A DNA stretch of 64,000 nucleotides, from NCBI GenBank assembly GCA_944320305.1, contig CALUGW010000009.1, positions 33,242 through 97,241 on the forward strand. Direction: 5' to 3'. The DNA comes from an uncultured Prevotella sp. Its GTDB lineage: Bacteria > Bacteroidota > Bacteroidia > Bacteroidales > Bacteroidaceae. Positions within the stretch are counted from its first letter, which is position 1. Each line of letters opens with the position of its first letter. Below the pieces are notes generated by a model that was not told the origin of the DNA, did not search any database, and saw only the letters and a program-made list of their open reading frames with translations. Position numbers and translations under genes: made by a program. Positions 42,582 through 50,652 of the stretch are shown here, piece after piece.

Positions 42582-42833
42582 ATGAAAAGAAAATTCTTTT
42601 ACTTTACAGCTGTTGCCGTAATAGGCATGGGCGCTTACTCATTCTGCAAGTACAATGGCAATGTCGGAACAGGACTTAGCGAATTGGAAATGGAGAATGT
42701 TGAAGCTCTCGCAGAGTACAACGAGGGACCTACCGCTGTTGGATGCAAGTCGCTTAAAGACGCCTCTTGCCTCGTGTTCGACAGCCAAGGCATTCTGGTA
42801 TATACAGGCAAGAACAAATATCCTGGCAAATGA
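42582..42833 (+). CDS. NVEALA family peptide precursor
   Basis: 83 residues. A short positively charged start and hydrophobic segment (MKRKFFYFTAVAVIGMGAYS) precede LSELEMENVEALAEYNEGP, which contains the NVEALA hallmark at residues 39-44. The remaining ~38 residues include two cysteines (C55, C63) and a basic C-terminus (TGKNKYPGK). NVEALA proteins are small Bacteroidales exported peptides of unknown function, often several per locus. The stop overlaps the start of the propeller lipoprotein gene by 4 bp (ATGA), so the two are co-translated. A longer frame from 42189 passes through the trpS leader and is not used. Confidence 0.88.
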   Translation: MKRKFFYFTAVAVIGMGAYSFCKYNGNVGTGLSELEMENVEALAEYNEGPTAVGCKSLKDASCLVFDSQGILVYTGKNKYPGK

Positions 42834-43864
42834 TTACGGGAAAACAAGCGGTGGCCTTGTGCGCCGCGCTGGCGCTCGTTTGGGGGTGCGGCCAAAGGCA
42901 AGGCGAGAAAGGGAGCCGAGTGGCGTTTGAGCGCACTGAAGAGCTGTCGGCCACTGACTCCGTGCCGATAGGCCAATACGGCATTTATTCCCCCAACCGC
43001 GCCATTTATAGCGGCGACTCGGTGTGGATAGAAGTCAGCGACAAGTCTGACTTCAAGATGTTCGTGCTCAGCGATGACGGGCGTCTGCTCGCCAAGGGCA
43101 TTTCGGAGGGTAAGGGCAGAGGCGAGGTACTGGGCGTCACGTCAATGCACAGAATCGGAGGCCGCACACTCGTGTACGACTCGAACAAGGGCGTTCTCAG
43201 CAAGGTGGAGTGCCGCGACAGCACCCTGGCTCTGGCGCCTCTGGCCGACGGCATCAACCTGCTTGATGATGCTGTGATGCTGCCTGACGGTCGCGTGGTG
43301 ACAATGCACATTGTGGGCAACTACAGTTATGCCGTGGCCGACACGTCGGGAAACATAACAGACACACTGAAATACTATCCGCCAAAACCAGACAAGGCCA
43401 CAGACTTCACGAACGCCCTCGCGTACACAGGCCGCTCAGCGTTCGCGCTCGGCGGAAAACGCTTCGCGCGCACCTGCCCTTATGACGGGGGCATCGACTT
43501 CTTCAGCACCGACGGCAAGCTGGCGCACCTGGCCCGCCAGGAGGAATATCCGATGGACTACGACGTGATAAACATGAGACAATCTGTGCCTACGCTTTCT
43601 AAGACAACTCCTGTGGGCTACCGTTCGCTGACAGCATCAGGCGACGTCTTCTACGCGCTTTTCTCAATGGCGCCAGCATCCGGCGCGACAGACGAGTGCA
43701 GCGAGATGCGGTCGTTCTCGTCAGAGGGCAAGCCCCTGTGCAAATACACTCTGGACCACAAGGTCTCCTGCATCGCCATATCGCCAGACAACACGAGAAT
43801 GATTGCCATCGGAGGCACAGCCGGGGGCGGAACGATGATGTACCGCTACACGCTGCGGCAGTAA
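42830..43864 (+). CDS. BF3164-like/TolB-type six-bladed propeller lipoprotein
   Basis: 344 residues. A lipoprotein signal (MITGKQAVALCAALALVWGC) is followed by repeating propeller-like strands (MFVLSDDGRLLAKGISEGKG; AVMLPDGRVVTMHIVGNYSY; SCIAISPDNTRMIAIGGTAG). Proteins of this kind (BF3164-like, TolB-like six-bladed propeller) regularly accompany NVEALA genes in Bacteroidales. The gene starts inside the NVEALA stop codon. A direct binding or processing relationship between the two is plausible but not shown. Function unknown. Confidence 0.8.
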   Translation: MITGKQAVALCAALALVWGCGQRQGEKGSRVAFERTEELSATDSVPIGQYGIYSPNRAIYSGDSVWIEVSDKSDFKMFVLSDDGRLLAKGISEGKGRGEVLGVTSMHRIGGRTLVYDSNKGVLSKVECRDSTLALAPLADGINLLDDAVMLPDGRVVTMHIVGNYSYAVADTSGNITDTLKYYPPKPDKATDFTNALAYTGRSAFALGGKRFARTCPYDGGIDFFSTDGKLAHLARQEEYPMDYDVINMRQSVPTLSKTTPVGYRSLTASGDVFYALFSMAPASGATDECSEMRSFSSEGKPLCKYTLDHKVSCIAISPDNTRMIAIGGTAGGGTMMYRYTLRQ

Positions 43865-43910
43865 AGCCCAAATCACACTGACTTCAGCAAGGACACGCCG
43901 GACTTGACAC

Positions 43911-43967
43911 AATCAGCCCGACCCCCAAACACATTACACTAAAATAAGTTTGGAGGTCGGGCTGATT
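43911..43967. terminator. 20-bp inverted repeat between convergent genes, probable terminator
   Basis: AATCAGCCCGACCCCCAAAC (43911-43930) pairs with 43948-43967 with one mismatch, 17-nt loop. No T run follows, so this is a stem of uncertain role lying between the propeller lipoprotein and OsmC genes. Confidence 0.5.
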
Positions 43968-44043
43968 GCTGTATGGGGCTGTCCGTCATATACCGGCAGG
44001 CTGCGCCATGCCCGACAACATCCCTATCCCTTGCGCGGCCCGG

Positions 44044-44457
44044 TCAGAACTCAAAGACCAGGTTCTTCTCGATGTCGGGGCTGATGCTGGCGCCCACGGG
44101 GCAGGCTTTTGCCGCGCCTTTCAGCATCCGCTTGTCGGCGTCGGACAGCTCTATGCCGCCGAGGCGGAACGTGACCGTGACCGATGTGACGCGGTGTGTG
44201 GCCTCGTCGGATGTGTAGGTCATGGCCACGGTGGCCCCGCTGATGTCGAGCCCGCGCTTGGCGGCCATCATGCCCATGATGGACAGCATGCAGGCGCCGA
44301 GCGAAGTGACGAACATATCCACCGGTGTGCAGGTTGTGCCGGATGCGGCGCTCTCGGCTGAGTTGTCCGTCTTGAGCGCAATCTCAGACCGCCCGCAGGT
44401 GGCGGTGGTCTTCATGTTGCCGTCGTAAGTCACTTTGATCTCTTGCATAATCTTCAA
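44044..44457 (-). CDS. OsmC/Ohr family protein
   Basis: 137 residues. The two conserved cysteines are in SLGACMLSIMGMMAA and AAKACPVGASISPD. Members reduce organic hydroperoxides with a thiol partner in the cytoplasm. The start MKIMQEIKVTYDGNMKTTAT fits the family. It lies 13 bp downstream of the S41 peptidase and is probably co-transcribed with it. Confidence 0.85.
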   Translation of the reverse strand: MKIMQEIKVTYDGNMKTTATCGRSEIALKTDNSAESAASGTTCTPVDMFVTSLGACMLSIMGMMAAKRGLDISGATVAMTYTSDEATHRVTSVTVTFRLGGIELSDADKRMLKGAAKACPVGASISPDIEKNLVFEF

Positions 44458-44470
44458 TCTTTATTTTGGT

Positions 44471-46174
44471 TTAGGGTTTTGTTGTCACCAGCCTCAGAGG
44501 CCGCGCCGGCGCCGGGAGCGCCGGGGCGAGCAGTCTGCGGTAGGCCTCGGCGTCGAGGAGCAGCCGCTCGGCCTCGTGGAGCTGCTTGTCGTGGTTGAGC
44601 GCGGCCTCCACGGCGCCGGCCTGGTAGTAGTAGGCCGCGATGATGTCCTGCTCCATTATGCGCTTTATCTCGTCCTTGTTGCGCTCCAGGTCGCGCGCCA
44701 CGTCGTGCCTCAGCTTGGCCTTCAGGCTGTCGAACTCGGCCTTGGCGTCGTCATAATACCCCTCCATCTTGGCCAGCTTGACCAGCTCGTCGAGCTTCTT
44801 GCCGCTCATCGGGTCGTATGTGAAGCCGCTCTTTATCACCCGCCGCTTGAAGTCCTCGAAGTCGGCGTCGGTCAGCGCGAACTCTCCGGCGGGCGCGATT
44901 GAGGCGTGGCGGGCTATGTAGTCCACCTCGTAGTCGAGCATCACCTCGGCCGAATCGACGCGGTCCAGGTAGAACACGATGTTGGGCAGCGTGTCGGGGC
45001 GCACCTCGATGTCGGGCTTTATACCGCCGCCGTCGCGCACCTCGCGGCCGCTTCTCGTGCGGAACACGTGCGTGAGGCTGTCGGCTATGTGCTCGGTGTA
45101 ACCGCCCCGGCTGTGCTTGTAGTTTATGGCCTGTATGCAGCGGCCGCTGGGAATGTAGTACTTGCTCGTGGTGAGCTTCATGGTGGAGTTGTAGGGCAGG
45201 TCGAGCGGCACCTGCACAAGGCCCTTGCCATAGGTGCGCGTGCCGAGCACCACTCCGCGGTCGAGATCCTGCAGCGACCCGGCCGTGATCTCGCTGGCGC
45301 TGGCCGTCTCGCCGTTGACGAGCACCACGATGGGCATCAGCGTGTCAACAGGCTCAAGGCGCGTCTTGTACTCGCGGTTGGCGGCGCGCAGCTTGCCCCG
45401 CGTCTCAACGAGCTTCACCCCCTTGGGCACCCACATATTGATGATGTCGATGGCCTCGGAGAGCGACCCGCCGCCGTTGGCCCGCAGGTCGAGCACCAGG
45501 CTCGTGGCCCCGCGGCCCTTCAGGTCGACAAAGGCGCGGCGCATCTCCTTGGCGCAGCCCTCGGTGAAGCTGCTCAGGTTGATATACCCGATCCCGTCGT
45601 GCCGCATTCCGTAATAAGGTATGGCGGGCAGCTTGATGTTGCGGCGCGTTATCTTGAACGACATCTCCTTGCCGGTGGACGGGCGCCGCACCTTCAGCAC
45701 AAAACTCGTGCCCGGCTCGCCCCTGAGGCGGTCGCTGACGTAGGACACGGTCTTGCCGGTCATCGTGGAGTCGTCGATGCTCAGGATTATGTCGCCGCGC
45801 TTCAGCCCCACCTCTGCCGAGGGCATCCCCTCGTAAGGCTCGTCGATGACAACCATCTTGAGCCGCTGGTGGTAGCGCACCACCGCCCCGATGCCGGCAT
45901 ACTTGCCCGTGAGCATCATCTTCAGCTCCTTCTCCTTGTCCTCGGGGTAGTATTCGGTGTAGGGGTCGAGGCTGCGCAGCATGGCGTTGATGCCGTTGCC
46001 GATCACCTCCGAGGGGTTGAGCGTATCGACATACATAAGGTCCAGGTTGCGGTAGATGTTGTTGAAGATGTCCAGATTCTTGGCCACCTCAAAGTTGTGG
46101 TCCCTTGACTTCTGGGCCTGCGCCGCAAGAACGGACAGGCACGAGAGCAAAAGGACAAACAGTCTGTTTCTCAT
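44471..46174 (-). CDS. S41 family C-terminal processing peptidase
   Basis: 567 residues from MRNRLFVLLLSCLSVLAAQA, a signal peptide. A PDZ domain (GIGAVVRYHQRLKMVVIDEP, then SAEVGLKRGDIILSIDD) precedes the tail-specific protease core. The catalytic serine is in VNGETASASEITAGSLQD and the lysine in TYGKGLVQVPLDLPYNST. Periplasmic, probably cleaving C-terminal ends of exported proteins. An upstream in-frame start at 46231 is not used. Downstream is osmC. Confidence 0.92.
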   Translation of the reverse strand: MRNRLFVLLLSCLSVLAAQAQKSRDHNFEVAKNLDIFNNIYRNLDLMYVDTLNPSEVIGNGINAMLRSLDPYTEYYPEDKEKELKMMLTGKYAGIGAVVRYHQRLKMVVIDEPYEGMPSAEVGLKRGDIILSIDDSTMTGKTVSYVSDRLRGEPGTSFVLKVRRPSTGKEMSFKITRRNIKLPAIPYYGMRHDGIGYINLSSFTEGCAKEMRRAFVDLKGRGATSLVLDLRANGGGSLSEAIDIINMWVPKGVKLVETRGKLRAANREYKTRLEPVDTLMPIVVLVNGETASASEITAGSLQDLDRGVVLGTRTYGKGLVQVPLDLPYNSTMKLTTSKYYIPSGRCIQAINYKHSRGGYTEHIADSLTHVFRTRSGREVRDGGGIKPDIEVRPDTLPNIVFYLDRVDSAEVMLDYEVDYIARHASIAPAGEFALTDADFEDFKRRVIKSGFTYDPMSGKKLDELVKLAKMEGYYDDAKAEFDSLKAKLRHDVARDLERNKDEIKRIMEQDIIAAYYYQAGAVEAALNHDKQLHEAERLLLDAEAYRRLLAPALPAPARPLRLVTTKP

Positions 46175-46271
46175 TTTCTTTATTGTTATTGCCGGGCACG
46201 CCTCCGGCATACCGCCACGGCAGCCCGGCACGCGCCTTTGATTGTCTGTTGTGTTTTAATTTTCCAAGCTG

Positions 46272-46279
46272 CAAAATTA
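46272..46279 (-). promoter_or_regulatory. -7 promoter box for the S41-osmC unit
   Basis: TAATTTTG on the minus strand (plus strand CAAAATTA) fits TAnnTTTG, about 100 bp upstream of the S41 start. Confidence 0.45.
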
Positions 46280-46360
46280 AAGCATTAAACTCTAAAAAAG
46301 ACTGCCGCCCACGTTTTTTTGCGAAAAATTTAAGTTTGAAGCGATTTTTTTGCCAAAATA

Positions 46361-46392
46361 TTTGCACAGTTCCCAAAAAGGCATTACCTTTG
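46361..46392 (+). promoter_or_regulatory. Promoter of tRNA-Asn
   Basis: TTTG (46361-46364), 20-bp spacer, TACCTTTG (46385-46392). Both boxes match the Bacteroidota consensus, and the tRNA begins 31 bp beyond. Confidence 0.75.
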
Positions 46393-46423
46393 CATCGCAA
46401 ATCAGAAATGAGGCGCAAACAAT

Positions 46424-46497
46424 GCTTCAATAGCTCAGTTGGTTAGAGCACCTGACTGTTAATCAGGGGGTCGTTGGTTCAAGCCCATCTTGAAGCG
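46424..46497 (+). tRNA. tRNA-Asn (anticodon GTT)
   Basis: Acceptor arms GCTTCAA/TTGAAGC pair perfectly, and the discriminator base is G. D arm GCTC/GAGC, anticodon stem CCTGA/TCAGG with loop CTGTTAA (GTT at 46458-46460), variable GGGTC. The T arm GTTGG/CCATC contains one T-T mismatch (46474 and 46488), which is unusual. The gene stands exactly at the GC change, and an integrase gene follows, so it is the probable integration target. Confidence 0.9.
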
Positions 46498-46614
46498 CTG
46501 TATGAACGGAGTGCTAATTACTTGCAACGCAGGTAGTTGGCACTTTTTCTTTTATCGGCGTTTTTATGTTTCCGAACCCTTGCAAAGCACTTGATATTGT
46601 TGCAATTTCGCTAT

Positions 46615-46636
46615 TTGTTGACTGATTGTTGACTAA
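46615..46636. repeat. 11-bp tandem repeat upstream of the integrase
   Basis: TTGTTGACTGA and TTGTTGACTAA lie end to end, 18 bp before the integrase ATG. Possible operator or recombinase arm site. Confidence 0.55.
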
Positions 46637-46653
46637 TTAAATTGCGATGCAAC

Positions 46654-47922
46654 ATGCTGACAATCAAGGCGGAAATCAAAAGAGGCGAGCAGAAAAACGA
46701 CGGAACTTATAACGTCAAGCTAAGATTTACGCTCGACAGAAAAGTAAGAAGGCTGTCCACAAGTCTTTTCGTTAAGCCTGAAGAACTTACTAAAACAGGC
46801 CAATTCAAGAAAAACACAAAGGTCTATAAGGATATAGAAAAGCTTGTAACAGCCTGTCAGGAGAAGTGCAACGCCATGCAAATAGACTTGAACAACTATT
46901 CTTTGGACTATATTTTCAAGCTGTTGAGGTTTGAGGAACAGAAGGAAAGGCAAATCGACTTCATCGGTTTTTCACGCCGATGGATAGACAATGCGCCAAT
47001 CAAAAGCAAGGAAACATACGATACTGCGATAAAATCCTTGACCTCGTTCGTTGGTCGGGAAAGCCTTTATACAACAGAAATCACCGTTTCTTTCCTTGCC
47101 AAATACAAAGCATTCTTGGAAAAGCGGAGGGACGAGCGGAACAAGAAACTGGCTGAAACAGGCAAGCGCGTCCCATCCAACAGAACCGTATCGCTGTATC
47201 TCGGTTGCATAAGACATCTGTTCAAAGAAGCCCAAAGAGAGTACAATGACAGTGAAGACAACCTCATGCTCATACCCTCCTCACCTTTCGATAATTTTAA
47301 AATACCCAGGCAAGAGGCAACGAGAAAACGCGCAATCGACAAGAGTTTGCTTAAAAGAATCTACGCCCTGCCATATAAAAACAAGGTGAAAGGAAGCAAA
47401 GGAACTTGCAGGTACGACCTTGCCAAAGATTGTTTCATCATATCCTTCTGTCTTATCGGTATGAACTCTGTTGACCTGTACGATGCCAAAGAGTTTGTTG
47501 ACGGCAAGATAATCTACAACCGTGCCAAGACCAAAGACCGTAGGCTCGACCAAGCAAGGATGGAAGTTGTCGTGCCGTCCATGATTTTGCCCTTAATTGA
47601 AAAATACAAGGACAAGACCGGCCAGCGTCTCTTCAACTTCTATCAATATTACGCCGACCGCAAGTCATTCAACAAGGCAATCAACTATGGCCTGAAAGAA
47701 ATCGGCTCGGAACTTGGCATCGACGACCTCGAATTTTACGCCGCCCGTCATTCATGGGCCACAATAGCCCTGAACAAGATTGGCATCGACAAATATACAG
47801 TCCATGCAGCCCTCAACCATGTGGACGAATCGATGAGGGTGACGGACATTTACATCCAGCGTGACTTCGTTAACGAGAACAAGACCAACGCAAAGGTCGT
47901 GAGGTATGTGTTTGGCCGCTAA
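46654..47922 (+). CDS. Tyrosine recombinase/integrase with phage-integrase SAM-like domain
   Basis: 422 residues from the ATG at 46654. The N-terminal arm-binding part (KAEIKRGEQKNDGTYNVKLR) and SAM-like core-binding domain precede the catalytic domain. The C-terminal catalytic block is intact: AARHSWATIALNKIG (HxxR-like), then NHVDESMRVTDIYIQ with the tyrosine. At the position where many integrases have the first catalytic arginine (LxGMN...DL), this one reads FCLIGMNSVDLYDAK, so that arginine is absent or shifted. It is first gene of the element and, next to tRNA-Asn, probably catalysed its insertion. Confidence 0.9.
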   Translation: MLTIKAEIKRGEQKNDGTYNVKLRFTLDRKVRRLSTSLFVKPEELTKTGQFKKNTKVYKDIEKLVTACQEKCNAMQIDLNNYSLDYIFKLLRFEEQKERQIDFIGFSRRWIDNAPIKSKETYDTAIKSLTSFVGRESLYTTEITVSFLAKYKAFLEKRRDERNKKLAETGKRVPSNRTVSLYLGCIRHLFKEAQREYNDSEDNLMLIPSSPFDNFKIPRQEATRKRAIDKSLLKRIYALPYKNKVKGSKGTCRYDLAKDCFIISFCLIGMNSVDLYDAKEFVDGKIIYNRAKTKDRRLDQARMEVVVPSMILPLIEKYKDKTGQRLFNFYQYYADRKSFNKAINYGLKEIGSELGIDDLEFYAARHSWATIALNKIGIDKYTVHAALNHVDESMRVTDIYIQRDFVNENKTNAKVVRYVFGR

Positions 47923-47942
47923 AAAAGAATGACAACGCACGA

Positions 47943-48066
47943 AATGTCCTATTCGAGATATATCATAATTAACTGACAATATGGATGTTATGCTTATTTT
48001 TGATTAGGACATTTATAAATGTCCTTAAATGTCTTGTCTCTTAAATAAATGTCCATGAAATGTCCT
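47943..48066. repeat. Phased AATGTCC iterons downstream of the integrase
   Basis: AATGTCCT occurs at 47943, 48018 and 48059; AATGTCTT at 48028; AATGTCCA at 48048; and the reverse AGGACATT at 48006. Spacings of 10, 20 and 11 bp between the right-hand copies place them on one helix face. They lie in the 477-bp gap between the integrase and the next ORF; the rest of that gap (48067-48399) shows nothing I recognise. Likely binding sites for an excision or replication protein. Confidence 0.65.
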
Positions 48067-48399
48067 TATCCTTACAATAAAGAAAACGCATAAGACACGG
48101 TTGATGATGTATCATAAGTGAAAACTACATAATGACGCAAATGCCAAAATGTCATAATTTATATATGCGTGTTTGGCTTGTGGCATAATGTTTGTTTATT
48201 TTCATATTGATGGAAGTTAGATTACTTTCAACAAGCCGTGTGGTCTTAGTAGTTGTTGATAAAATCCACACAGAGAGAATTAAAGGATTTATGAACCATA
48301 AAAACCTTACGCTTATGATGTAAAAGGAACCGAGAAGTAGAATAGACAATAAGTATCAGACAATGTTTATCTTGAGCTTGATGTTTTTGCTACTTCAGA

Positions 48400-48978
48400 G
48401 TGACCGAGGTGGATTTTCTGAGTCTGCAGCTTGCCAAGAACTATCCCGAGGATAAGGCCCTCTGGCATGATTCTGTGATAAAGTATGGCGTGAACGGAAC
48501 GCTTGACCTTTTGCGTAAATACAACGCTGGTAGAAATCGTGGTGAGCTTAACTGCCAGTTCATAGAATGGATAATTAGTAGAGAAGAATTTTTCATGGGA
48601 AAAATAAAGGATTGCTTAGCCGATAGCAATTTAGGATTGAAAATCGGCAACCAGAAAGTAAAGTTCACCTATTATGGTATGGTCTTCACAATCTTAAAAT
48701 GGGAAGGTTGCTATGTGAGGGGCGGAAACAAGCGTAATGCTCCAAACAGAATCTCATACCAAAGATTTTGTGGAGATATGTTAAACCTAAAAGACAGGCT
48801 GAACAGCGGTAATGTAAGAAAGACAATTGCAAACCCAATGTACTCTTACAACTATTACTTGGATATCGCATCAGAAGCGGCAGGAGAGAAAGGCAACACG
48901 ATACCTGACTACGCACTGAGTTTGAGACCTGTTTTTAAAGAATTATCTGATGAAATAAGAGAGAAATTTTTAAGATAG
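48400..48978 (+). CDS. Hypothetical protein of the mobile element
   Basis: 192 residues. No ATG occurs near the beginning; the frame opens after a stop and starts with GTG at 48400 (VTEVDFLSLQ) or GTG at 48409. The sequence is mixed alpha/beta, with IKYGVNGTLDLLRKYNAGRN and VKFTYYGMVFTILKWEGCYV. I do not recognise a family. A terminator hairpin follows the stop. Codon use is AT-rich like the rest of the element. The gene could be 5'-truncated. Confidence 0.6.
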   Translation: MTEVDFLSLQLAKNYPEDKALWHDSVIKYGVNGTLDLLRKYNAGRNRGELNCQFIEWIISREEFFMGKIKDCLADSNLGLKIGNQKVKFTYYGMVFTILKWEGCYVRGGNKRNAPNRISYQRFCGDMLNLKDRLNSGNVRKTIANPMYSYNYYLDIASEAAGEKGNTIPDYALSLRPVFKELSDEIREKFLR

Positions 48979-48988
48979 CAGTAGATGG

Positions 48989-49022
48989 GGGATGGCCGAA
49001 AGAAATGGCACATCCCTTTTTT
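48989..49022 (+). terminator. Intrinsic terminator after the hypothetical gene
   Basis: GGGATG (48989-48994) pairs with CATCCC (49011-49016), followed by six T residues, about 10 bp after the stop codon. Confidence 0.75.
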
Positions 49023-49225
49023 ATGTCTTAGTTTGCAACGGTTCCAAACATTACACTTTACATTCTTGTATTTGCATTTACATGGTGGTTGTTTTGAATA
49101 AATGTAAATAAATAACTCTTATGTTTGAGACCCATTTTTAGTCTTAACAAGTATTAAAAGCTCCCAGTTTTTAATATAGGGATAGCTGGTTCTTGGGTTT
49201 TCTTTACCACGTCTGTTATATGCCA

Positions 49226-49233
49226 TATCTTTG
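49226..49233 (+). promoter_or_regulatory. -7 promoter box for the ATPase gene
   Basis: TATCTTTG fits TAnnTTTG, 26 bp before the ATG at 49260. Confidence 0.5.
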
Positions 49234-49259
49234 CTAGCGATTTTAAAAAAAAAGAAATT

Positions 49260-50507
49260 ATGGAACAGAAAGAAAGATGCAAATTAAGCATTAGGGCATT
49301 TCCTCCAAGAATTGATTATGAAGGTACAAGCCCGTTTAAAGACACGTCTAAATTAATCCTTCCATTTATTGCTGTCGCTGGCCTCTATTACTTTTTTAAA
49401 AATAAAGGGAAGCATGATAGGAAAAGGAAATTTAATCCTGGCAGCTCAGATAAGCCCAAACAGGACACTCACGAACCTCCACCACAACAATCATTTGAGG
49501 TAGAAACATTGAATGAAGCCTGTCATAAACCACATACCGATGTTTCAGAGTTGCAGATGTGTGGTGAATTGCTGAGCAAAGGAGACACGATGATTCTCTT
49601 CAGCCCTGATGGCGAAGGCAAAAGCACGTTGGCGGCAGGTATATGTATTGACATTGCAAGCGGAGCAAAAACGAAACTTCTCCCGGAGTCAATGGTCTTG
49701 CATGAGAATAAGCAAGAATATGTATTGTGGCTAGATGAAGAGCTTAATTATTATGACATGCGTCAGAGGTACGGACTGGATAATTACAGATTTCCTGACA
49801 AGTTATACAGGTCTACAAGTATTTTTAGTTCCGTGGATGAGATGTTCGCTTGCATTGAAAAGTTCGTAGATGAGAAAAAGTCTGATGTGACAATCTGTAT
49901 AGACAACCTCTCTGCCATAATGCCACCAAATTCAGCAAATGCATTTATCGAACTGTTTAAGAAGCAAAAGATGATTAAAGACAAGGCGATGAGCAACGGG
50001 TACCATGTGACATTTATAATAATAACACATTCCAAGAAGACAGAATCCGGACGTGTTAGTGAGGACTTTTACGGCTCTTCGTATATTGGCAACCTTTCGT
50101 CAACACGCATAGCTCTTCTTCCGACTCGGCTGGGTAAGGACTATAAAATGCTGAAAGTGCAGAAAAACAGGAAGTTCGCCGTTAGAGATGAAGTAATTGT
50201 CATCAAACGTGTGACAACTCCTTATCTGCATTTTGAATATTTTGACATGAGGCCTGAGGATGAAGTTGCCCCTATAAAACAGAAAGCTGTAAAAACAGAC
50301 AATCCCGCCCCTGTGTCAGCCTCATCCGTACTAAGCCATAAAAAAGCTCCGAACCAGAAGGTCACACCGGATAAAGAGGAAAAGATTATGGCGATGTATT
50401 CTAAAGGTATGCGTCAGAACACGATTGCCAAGAAGCTGAACATAAGCGCAAAGACCGTTCATAGGACGCTTACGAGACTTAAGAAAGAAGGCCGGATTAG
50501 TGCCTGA
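49260..50507 (+). CDS. RecA-like ATPase (AAA_25/RepA type) with membrane helix and C-terminal HTH
   Basis: 415 residues. One hydrophobic segment (LILPFIAVAGLYYFF, 32-46) is followed by a charged linker. Walker A is SPDGEGKST (115-123), and Walker B is VTICIDNLSAI (210-220). The fold resembles AAA_25/RepA helicase-like or KaiC-type ATPases, which are common in mobile elements. Residues ~370-412 form a helix-turn-helix (KIMAMYSKGMRQNTIAKKLN, ISAKTVHRTLTRLKKEG). Membrane anchor, ATPase and DNA-binding tail in one chain is unusual. It has its own promoter and terminator. Role in replication, partition or regulation is open. Confidence 0.78.
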   Translation: MEQKERCKLSIRAFPPRIDYEGTSPFKDTSKLILPFIAVAGLYYFFKNKGKHDRKRKFNPGSSDKPKQDTHEPPPQQSFEVETLNEACHKPHTDVSELQMCGELLSKGDTMILFSPDGEGKSTLAAGICIDIASGAKTKLLPESMVLHENKQEYVLWLDEELNYYDMRQRYGLDNYRFPDKLYRSTSIFSSVDEMFACIEKFVDEKKSDVTICIDNLSAIMPPNSANAFIELFKKQKMIKDKAMSNGYHVTFIIITHSKKTESGRVSEDFYGSSYIGNLSSTRIALLPTRLGKDYKMLKVQKNRKFAVRDEVIVIKRVTTPYLHFEYFDMRPEDEVAPIKQKAVKTDNPAPVSASSVLSHKKAPNQKVTPDKEEKIMAMYSKGMRQNTIAKKLNISAKTVHRTLTRLKKEGRISA

Positions 50508-50517
50508 AAAATATAAT

Positions 50518-50543
50518 GCCACCCCTTAGCGGGTGGCTTTTTT
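50518..50543 (+). terminator. Intrinsic terminator after the ATPase gene
   Basis: GCCACCC (50518-50524) pairs with GGGTGGC (50531-50537), then six T residues. It stands between convergent ATPase and helicase-like genes. Confidence 0.85.
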
Positions 50544-50652
50544 GTGATGTCATTTTGCAATACACGGCATCTTGCGTTGTGATAGGTGGCGAATGGGGAG
50601 GCAGTTTGTGGTCTTTTATCTCGCAAAAGATGGCCTTTTGCATGAGTGGCTG

